A stretch of 11,180 bases of DNA from Cytophagales bacterium (GTDB taxonomy: Bacteria; Bacteroidota; Bacteroidia; Cytophagales; Cyclobacteriaceae): the NCBI GenBank assembly GCA_003500135.1, contig DNTA01000220.1, forward strand, positions 1 to 11,180, in the 5' to 3' direction. Both the position numbers and the translations under genes were made by a program. Shown one piece after another: positions 7,090-11,180 of the stretch. Every line of letters begins with the position of its first letter. The first letter of the stretch is position 1. Under the pieces are notes generated by a model. It was not told where the DNA came from, searched no databases, and saw nothing but the letters and a program-made list of their open reading frames with translations.

Positions 7090-7530
7090 TCAACCCCATC
7101 CCGCGCCATAATCTTGCCATGGCCATGGAATACCAATCAATATTAACAAAAGAGCTATTGCATAAAACCAAAACTGCATCCTAAATTTACTGGTGTCTTC
7201 TTCTTTTTTCTTCGAACGGCTGTACCCAATGGTTATCAACACTATCGCAAGGATCATAAACACTGGGTGTTCAACCGTAAAATAGCGTATTAATTTTGAC
7301 GACATTGTCATTTCATTAAATACCACTTTGGAACTTAAGAAATAAACAACAAAACCAAGCGCCAACTGGATATGGCTGAAGATCAGTGTGAATAGAGCAA
7401 GTCTTCTGTCCTTATCAAGATAGTTTTTACGTTGTTTCCATCTGACCAGGGCATTGCCAATGGTTATCAATAACAAAAGCAGTATGATCCATCTCAAACC
7501 ACTATGTGCATGTACTAGTATGTTCATCAT
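7090..7530 (-). CDS. Four-helix membrane protein with conserved-looking histidines (cytochrome b-like)
   Basis: A small integral membrane protein of 146 residues with four predicted transmembrane helices at about 12-30, 44-66, 85-103 and 118-136, joined by lysine/arginine-rich loops (31-43 and 104-117). Histidines sit where a heme or metal could be bound: H7 and H9 before helix 1 (HAHSGLRW), H53 inside helix 2 (FSHIQLALG) and H88 at the start of helix 3 (VEHPVFM). Proteins of this size and pattern in Bacteroidota are often labelled cytochrome B by automatic annotation; I recognise the pattern but the sequence alone does not prove heme binding. The C-terminus ends in a Trp/Gly-rich tail (IPWPWQDYGAGWG). 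The gene starts 12 bp downstream of yaaA on the same strand, so the two are probably one transcript, and the terminator at 7043-7075 follows. Two ATG codons are in tandem at the start (7530 and 7527) and either could be used. Confidence 0.7.
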   Translation of the reverse strand: MMNILVHAHSGLRWIILLLLLITIGNALVRWKQRKNYLDKDRRLALFTLIFSHIQLALGFVVYFLSSKVVFNEMTMSSKLIRYFTVEHPVFMILAIVLITIGYSRSKKKEEDTSKFRMQFWFYAIALLLILIGIPWPWQDYGAGWG

Positions 7531-7542
7531 TGTATTGTGGGT

Positions 7543-8310
7543 TTATCCTCGTGTAAAAGTTAGTGTTTTTTTATTTGATAACTGTTCATTAAAAATGTAT
7601 CCTTCCTCGTCGAATGCTTTTAACTCTTCAGGGTCCTTTATCTGATTTTTAATGATAAAAGCACTCATCAGTCCCCTTGCTTTCTTGGCAAAAAAACTGA
7701 CTACTTTGAATTGGCCTCCTTTGTTTTCTTTAAAAACAGGTGTGACTACAGGAGCCTTGAGGTTTTTTGATTTAATTGACTTGAAGTATTCGTTGCTGGC
7801 GAGATTGATCAAATATTTGCTCTTTGTCTCTTTAATAGCTTTATTGATCTCTTCAGTAATCTTCCCATCCCAGAACTCATATAAATTCCTATATCCGTTA
7901 ACCCTGAGTTTTGTCCCCATTTCCAGTCTATAAGGCCTTATGTTATCCATAGGTCGCAATACTCCATACATCCCTGACAAAATCCTTAGGTGGTCTTGTG
8001 CATATGACAACTCATCGTCAGTAAATTGTCCGGCGTTTAAACCCGTATAAACATCCCCATCAAAAACCAGTACAGAGGGCCTGGCGTGCGGTTTTTTAAA
8101 CTCAGGCTTCCAGTTTTGAAACCTATCTCTATTCAATTCAGCAAGCGACGGGCTTATGTTCATTAACTTTTCAAGTTCATTCTGTTTATACTTTTTTAGT
8201 ACATCAACCAGGTTAGATGCTTCCTCGACAAATTTGGGCCGGGTATTTCTGACATTTCGGTCTTCAACCTCATAATTTAGAGATTTGGCTGGTGAAAGAA
8301 CTATGATCAT
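7543..8310 (-). CDS. yaaA: Peroxide stress protein YaaA (DUF328/UPF0246)
   Basis: YaaA of 255 residues, close to the 258 of the E. coli protein. In E. coli, YaaA belongs to the OxyR peroxide response and lowers free intracellular iron, limiting Fenton damage to DNA and proteins; structural work links the fold to DNA binding. Family motifs run through the whole protein: MIIVLSPAKSLNYE at the N-terminus, FDGDVYTGL (83-91), LSGMYGVLRPMDNIRPYRLEMGT (111-133), LINLASNEYFK (167-177), FKVVSFFAKKARGLMSAFI (201-219) and GYIFNEQLSNKKTLTFTR (237-254). It has no signal peptide and is cytoplasmic. The ATG at 8310 gives the standard family N-terminus. It is the first gene of a probable two-gene operon with the membrane protein at 7090-7530. 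The 151 bp upstream (8311-8461) is AT-rich; I find no recognisable OxyR or PerR site and no convincing promoter box there. Confidence 0.95.
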   Translation of the reverse strand: MIIVLSPAKSLNYEVEDRNVRNTRPKFVEEASNLVDVLKKYKQNELEKLMNISPSLAELNRDRFQNWKPEFKKPHARPSVLVFDGDVYTGLNAGQFTDDELSYAQDHLRILSGMYGVLRPMDNIRPYRLEMGTKLRVNGYRNLYEFWDGKITEEINKAIKETKSKYLINLASNEYFKSIKSKNLKAPVVTPVFKENKGGQFKVVSFFAKKARGLMSAFIIKNQIKDPEELKAFDEEGYIFNEQLSNKKTLTFTRG

Positions 8311-8461
8311 AAATACTTTTATTGTTTAAAAAATACATTCAGACTAAAAAACCGGACATTACCCTAATTGTTCGCCTAATTTGCGATATCAGGCACAAAA
8401 ATGCTTCATTTTTTAATTTTTTAAAACCCCGGGCAAAGCTATTTGGATAAATCGATTTAAC

Positions 8462-8818
8462 CTAAACGGGCTCCATTCGTGAAACAATCATTATGTACCC
8501 ATGATCGAGCATCATATACCCCTGATCATAATTAAAAAAATACGTATTACCGGTTTTCGTTTTGTATACGTTGGTAAAAAATTTGAAGTTGAACCCCCTG
8601 TTCAACAAAGTATCCTTGTGTGTTTTGGCTTTTCCATCCGGGTTCAATTCGGCAAGTATACGTCGGTTTTTTCTTAATATATAGTTTATGCGACGCATAT
8701 AGTTACTGGTGTCTTTGTTGATTTGATTGTAATAAGTGGTCCGGCACTGATCGGAGCAAAATTTTTTATCAATTCGTCCCACCAATTTTTCACCACAATA
8801 TAAACAGAGATTTTCCAT
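8462..8818 (-). CDS. Small zinc-ribbon protein (DUF2116-like)
   Basis: A protein of 118 residues with an N-terminal zinc ribbon: Cys5, Cys8, Cys21 and Cys25 in the arrangement CX2C-X12-CX3C (LCLYCGE ... KKFCSDQCRTTYYN). This pattern, with aromatic residues right after the last cysteine, matches DUF2116-type zinc ribbons common as small proteins in Bacteroidota. A basic helix (about 38-58, RRINYILRKNRRILAEL) follows, then a C-terminal part (75-116) rich in Phe and Tyr that probably forms beta strands. There is no signal peptide, so it is cytoplasmic. The basic helix next to a zinc ribbon would fit nucleic acid binding, but that is inference and the true function is unknown. It is divergent from the lipoprotein gene at 8938 (119 bp between starts) and lies 151 bp upstream of yaaA on the same strand. 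No clear terminator separates them, so readthrough into yaaA is possible. Confidence 0.75.
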   Translation of the reverse strand: MENLCLYCGEKLVGRIDKKFCSDQCRTTYYNQINKDTSNYMRRINYILRKNRRILAELNPDGKAKTHKDTLLNRGFNFKFFTNVYKTKTGNTYFFNYDQGYMMLDHGYIMIVSRMEPV

Positions 8819-8876
8819 GGCAATAGCGGAATATTTATTATGAAACTAATATACAAAAAGTTATTTAATTGAAATA

Positions 8877-8909
8877 TTTCCCTTAATCACGCAAAAAGCC
8901 ATATCTTTC
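8877..8909 (+). promoter_or_regulatory. Candidate promoter of the lipoprotein gene
   Basis: TTTC at 8877-8880, a 21-base spacer and TATCTTTC at 8902-8909; each box differs from TTTG / TAnnTTTG only in its final G. Transcription would start near 8916, about 22 bases before the ATG at 8938. Confidence 0.35.
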
Positions 8910-8937
8910 GACAGGTTTACAACGAAAACATTATTAC

Positions 8938-9570
8938 ATGAAAGCCTTTTCATCTCATTTTTCAAAAGCATTATTAATTATTTTTGCCTTCACCGCATTG
9001 ATATCCTGTAATAGCGCCCAGATACTCGTGACACATCGGGACAAGGGTGAACCGGAAGAAAAAATCCACAACCTCTTAATTGTAACTATGAGCGGAAATA
9101 GGGCAAATCGAAAAACAGTCGAGAAAGAACTTGCCTATCAACTCGGAAAAAGAGGTTATAAAGCAGTAGCTGCCCAGGACACAAAGCTGGCAGGTGTCAA
9201 ACCCGAAAAGGAATTAATATTGGAAATAGCCGATAACAGGGAGGCCGATGGTGTTTTGCTGATACAGATGTTGTCTGTCGATACAAAAACATTGTATACT
9301 ACCACTGACCAAAGGGTTAATTCACCTACTTCTTTCAACTTTATGGGCACATATATGAATTACTATGCTACCTATCCTCCGAACTGGCAAGGTGTGAAGC
9401 GCTCCGATATAGTTTTGGAAACTACGCTATACCAGGTTGAAGGGGAGAAATTAGTTTTGGCCTTGAAATCGCAGAACAGTAAGGTGACCGACCTTGAAGA
9501 ATTTGCACTGAGTTACGCTAAAGCCATGGCCAAAAAACTGGATAACAGTAAGTTTCTCGAACCAAGGTAA
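8938..9570 (+). CDS. Lipoprotein of unknown function
   Basis: A 210-residue protein with a clear lipoprotein signal: positive N-terminus, hydrophobic stretch 11-22 and lipobox LISC with Cys24. The mature part contains a strand followed by a helix carrying NRANRKTVEKELAYQLGKRGYKAV (55-78), then EADGVLLIQML (102-112), a TTxxxRVNSPTSFNF turn, a Tyr-rich loop (MGTYMNYYATYPPNW, 135-149) and ETTLYQVEGEKLVLALKSQ (160-178). The alternation of a strand, a helix that makes the protein ageing- or subunit-like name impossible to choose, and a final strand pair resembles the small alpha/beta lipoproteins related to DUF4136/LpoB-type folds, but I do not recognise a specific family and assign no function. 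It is the only plus-strand gene between 6984 and the IS element. Its stop lies 7 bp from that of the convergent gene at 9578, with no obvious terminator between them. Confidence 0.75.
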   Translation: MKAFSSHFSKALLIIFAFTALISCNSAQILVTHRDKGEPEEKIHNLLIVTMSGNRANRKTVEKELAYQLGKRGYKAVAAQDTKLAGVKPEKELILEIADNREADGVLLIQMLSVDTKTLYTTTDQRVNSPTSFNFMGTYMNYYATYPPNWQGVKRSDIVLETTLYQVEGEKLVLALKSQNSKVTDLEEFALSYAKAMAKKLDNSKFLEPR

Positions 9571-9577
9571 ATATCAA

Positions 9578-9928
9578 TTATATCGGGAGATAAGACGGCG
9601 AAGCCTCAATTTGATCTCCTATTTCTCTCATCTCATTTTTTACGAAGCGCCAAACCGGATGATGATCCATTTCCGCTTCCTGGTTAAAGCGGGCATTTCG
9701 AAAGGCTGCAAGCGTATCCAGGTTGAATTCAGTATCCAACAAATGATCTCCATCGTTCCGGATATGAAAAGCAGCCTGGCCCATTTCCTGAAGGTAACTA
9801 TAGACCATTTCCTTGGCAGTTTCATCACGCAGGAAACCGTTGTAGGACATGTGCTCCACAGTTTTCCATGTGCTGTTTATATTATCAAGAATTAAATTCA
9901 GGTGATGTTGAAGTTCTTCCTTGTTCAT
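9578..9928 (-). CDS. Small helical protein, possible degenerate HepT-like HEPN protein
   Basis: An acidic, all-helical cytoplasmic protein of 116 residues. Its plan resembles HepT-like HEPN proteins (the DUF86 group), whose active members are RNases or targets of MntA-type AMPylation in toxin-antitoxin pairs. The segment GFLRDETAKEMVYSYLQEMGQAAFHI (31-56) parallels the HepT helix with an IGEAA-like motif, and AAFRNARFNQEAEMDHHPVWRFVKNEM (74-100) parallels the RN-x4-H-x-Y stretch followed by the D...VW helix with the same spacing. Where HepT has RX4HXY, this protein has Arg77, then Asn82 and Glu84 (RNARFNQE), so the catalytic histidine and tyrosine would be missing. No MntA-like nucleotidyltransferase gene lies next to it. 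The assignment is an inference from motif spacing only; it could equally be an unrelated helical protein. It is convergent with the lipoprotein gene and its start is about 135 bp from the left end of the IS630 element. The interval 9929-10063 contains no gene I can support. Confidence 0.6.
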   Translation of the reverse strand: MNKEELQHHLNLILDNINSTWKTVEHMSYNGFLRDETAKEMVYSYLQEMGQAAFHIRNDGDHLLDTEFNLDTLAAFRNARFNQEAEMDHHPVWRFVKNEMREIGDQIEASPSYLPI

Positions 9929-10063
9929 AGTTTTTTCTTAAAAAAATATCAATAAATATGCCATTGCGAATATGTACTGAGGCGCCATACAGTGCGCTTG
10001 AGATGTGGAAGTATAACCCCGAAAACTAAAAACAAGTGGCAAAAATTGCCTTATCTTACCTTT

Positions 10064-10091
10064 TTATATAAAGTCTATTATTAAATTACAC
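10064..10091 (+). repeat. Left terminal inverted repeat of the IS630 element
   Basis: The first 14 bases, TTATATAAAGTCTA, are identical to the reverse complement of the right end; over 28 bases 24 match. The outermost bases may include the TA target duplication. Confidence 0.85.
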
Positions 10092-10121
10092 ATATAATGA
10101 TTAACTTACCATAAAAAAACA

Positions 10122-10643
10122 ATGGGAAGAAAATCATTACAAGTTAAGGGCTATAGTCCTGAATCCATTAAAGCGCTTTTTAATTCAGATGACAGGTATA
10201 AAATTGGCATGCGTTTATATGCTGTCTACCAGGTTTCTTTAGGGCAACCCAGTAGAAAACTAGAAGATTTCTACAATACCAGTTTTAAACAAATCACCAA
10301 CTGGGTACATCGATTTGAACGAGAAGGGCTTGATGGTTTACGAGACAAACCAGGTAGGGGCAGGAGATCACGTTTATCTGCAGATCAGCAAGACCGATTA
10401 TCTAAATTGATTATGGACGAGAGCCCAGTTGACTATGGATTCAATACTGACACGTGGACCGGTCCCATCCTTATAGAATGGATCAAGTCTCAATTTGATA
10501 TTGTTTTCAAGAAAGCTCAGATCTATAATATTTTGAGAAAAAATGGATTTAGCTATCAAAAGGCCAGAGGTTTCTATCCGGAAGCAGATTTAGAGAAACA
10601 GGAGGTATTTAAGGATACGTTAAAAAAAACTTCTAGCGAATAA
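10122..10643 (+). CDS. IS630 transposase, N-terminal (DNA-binding) part
   Basis: The N-terminal half of an IS630-family transposase, 173 residues. It carries the paired helix-turn-helix region that recognises the inverted repeats: a first HTH around 35-65 (YAVYQVSLGQPSRKLEDFYNT, then FKQITNWVHRFEREGLDGLRDKPGRGRR) and a winged-helix part around 85-150 with the family motif TDTWTGPILIEWI (109-121) and AQIYNILRKNGFSYQKARGFYPEAD (136-160). It then reads DTLKKTSSE and stops at 10641. The natural continuation KKLLANNPDTVLLFEDE is in the next frame, so this product lacks the catalytic domain. The break lies at a run of eight A (10622-10629). Alone it could act as a DNA-binding inhibitor of transposition, as truncated transposases sometimes do, but that is inference. 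The ATG at 10122 starts about 58 bp inside the left end of the element. Confidence 0.9.
   Translation: MGRKSLQVKGYSPESIKALFNSDDRYKIGMRLYAVYQVSLGQPSRKLEDFYNTSFKQITNWVHRFEREGLDGLRDKPGRGRRSRLSADQQDRLSKLIMDESPVDYGFNTDTWTGPILIEWIKSQFDIVFKKAQIYNILRKNGFSYQKARGFYPEADLEKQEVFKDTLKKTSSE
10622..10629 (+). other. A8 run at the transposase frame change
   Basis: Eight consecutive A bases at the point where the two transposase frames must join. With seven A the reading is continuous (TTA AAA AAA CTT CTA) and gives a standard IS630 junction; with eight, ORF1 ends 14 bases downstream. The second frame itself has a TAA at 10621-10623, so the join must occur in or just after the A-run. Confidence 0.85.
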
Positions 10644-10659
10644 TCCTGACACGGTTCTG

Positions 10660-11169
10660 TTGTTTGAAGATGAATTTTCTTTGTCCAATACCGCAACAGT
10701 ACATTATCAATGGGGTAAAAAAGGAAAGCAGCCCACAATTTCATGTAAGCAGAGACAAAGAGAAAGACAAACGGCTATGGGAAGTTATAATTTCGACACT
10801 GGTCAAATGACAGTTACATTTCATCAAAAAGGTAATTATCAAAGCTTTAAGAGACATTTGAAAAAGATCTTAAAGATATATCGCCATCATTCAAAAATCA
10901 TCATGGTAGTCGATAACGTGCGATTCCATCATGCAAAGCTGCTCAAGAAATGGTTGATCAATAATACAAAATTGGAACTCGTGTATCTACCTCCATATAG
11001 TCCAGAACTTAATCCTATTGAAAGAGCATGGTGGTATATGAGGAAGAAAATCACTCACAACCGCTATGTGAAAACACTAAAAGAAAGAAAAGTTGTTTTC
11101 TGGAAAATGTTCTCTCATTTTCAGCAACCAAATGATGAATTATTGAGAGTTTGTGAAATTAATTATTAG
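10660..11169 (+). CDS. IS630 transposase, C-terminal DDE catalytic part
   Basis: The catalytic half of the transposase, 169 residues counted from TTG 10660 (the frame is open from 10624). The DDE triad of IS630 is present: Asp4 in FEDEFSL, Asp85 in MVVDNVRFHHA and Glu121 in LPPYSPELNPIERAWW, with 35 residues between Asp85 and Glu121, as expected for this family. There is no clear independent start; TTG lies three codons before the first catalytic aspartate and there is no ribosome binding site, so production most likely depends on joining to the upstream frame. The joined protein (10122-11169 with one base skipped) would be about 348 residues, the usual IS630 transposase length. Its stop codon TAG (11167-11169) lies inside the right inverted repeat. 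Apart from the frame change the element appears intact. Confidence 0.9.
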   Translation: MFEDEFSLSNTATVHYQWGKKGKQPTISCKQRQRERQTAMGSYNFDTGQMTVTFHQKGNYQSFKRHLKKILKIYRHHSKIIMVVDNVRFHHAKLLKKWLINNTKLELVYLPPYSPELNPIERAWWYMRKKITHNRYVKTLKERKVVFWKMFSHFQQPNDELLRVCEINY

Positions 11170-11180
11170 ACTTTATATAA
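11153..11180 (-). repeat. Right terminal inverted repeat of the IS630 element
   Basis: Inverted copy of the left end, identical over the outer 14 bases. It contains the last codons and the stop codon of the transposase. The repeat reaches the last base of the window, so the true tip and the target duplication may lie just beyond. Confidence 0.85.

Larger units (their letters stand above)
10064..11180 (+). mobile_element. IS630-family insertion sequence
   Basis: An element of about 1.1 kb with one transposase in two frames and terminal inverted repeats of about 28 bp (24 of 28 positions identical). IS630/Tc1-mariner elements insert at TA; both tips read TTATATAAAG, so the duplicated TA lies within this TATATA run and the exact boundary cannot be fixed. 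The window ends at or within a few bases of the right tip. No second copy is present in the window. Confidence 0.9.

Noticed and set aside
8361..8382. Direct repeat CCTAAT-N6-CCTAAT upstream of yaaA
   Set aside because: Only 6 bases are repeated, without symmetry or a link to a promoter box; insufficient to call an operator.
10038..10050. Small hairpin GGCAA-AAA-TTGCC left of the IS element
   Set aside because: A 5-bp stem with a 3-base loop and no T-run is expected by chance in AT-rich DNA.

Overview
The window looks like a chromosomal segment of a member of the Bacteroidota, most likely a free-living Cytophagales-type bacterium. Three things point there. It carries two outer-membrane/periplasmic glycosidases of families typical of that phylum (GH92 and GH97), several proteins have lipoprotein signals, and the genes largely lack Shine-Dalgarno sequences but have upstream boxes resembling the Bacteroidota TTTG / TAnnTTTG promoter. 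The organism assignment is an inference from gene content; no rRNA or other marker is present.

Layout. (1) 94-1292, plus strand: a secreted YfiR/DUF4154-type protein, then a TerB-like cytoplasmic protein with its own probable promoter. (2) 1469-6984: a carbohydrate-active cluster, with a GH92 alpha-mannosidase lipoprotein on plus, a DUF4097-type repeat protein on minus (convergent with GH92, divergent from GH97) and a SusB-like GH97 alpha-glucosidase on plus. No SusC/SusD pair or regulator is seen in the window. (3) 7090-8310, minus: yaaA (peroxide stress) followed 12 bp later by a four-helix, histidine-containing membrane protein; these two probably form an operon ending in a good intrinsic terminator. 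(4) 8462-9928: a small zinc-ribbon protein (minus), a lipoprotein of unknown function (plus, divergent), and a small helical protein (minus) that resembles HepT-like HEPN proteins with the catalytic motif lost. (5) 10064-11180: an IS630-family insertion sequence with both terminal inverted repeats visible and its transposase split by a one-base frame change at an A8 run.

How it fits together. GH92 and GH97 carry the catalytic residues expected of active enzymes, and both should act outside the cytoplasm on alpha-linked mannose and glucose units. YaaA limits iron-driven oxidative damage. I see no defence system, CRISPR array, rRNA or tRNA, and no convincing entirely new system. The points most worth a second look are the exact 18-residue repeat of the DUF4097 protein, an 18-bp perfect palindrome on the GH92 promoter, an intrinsic terminator embedded in the GH92 coding sequence, the degenerate HEPN-like protein and the transposase frameshift.
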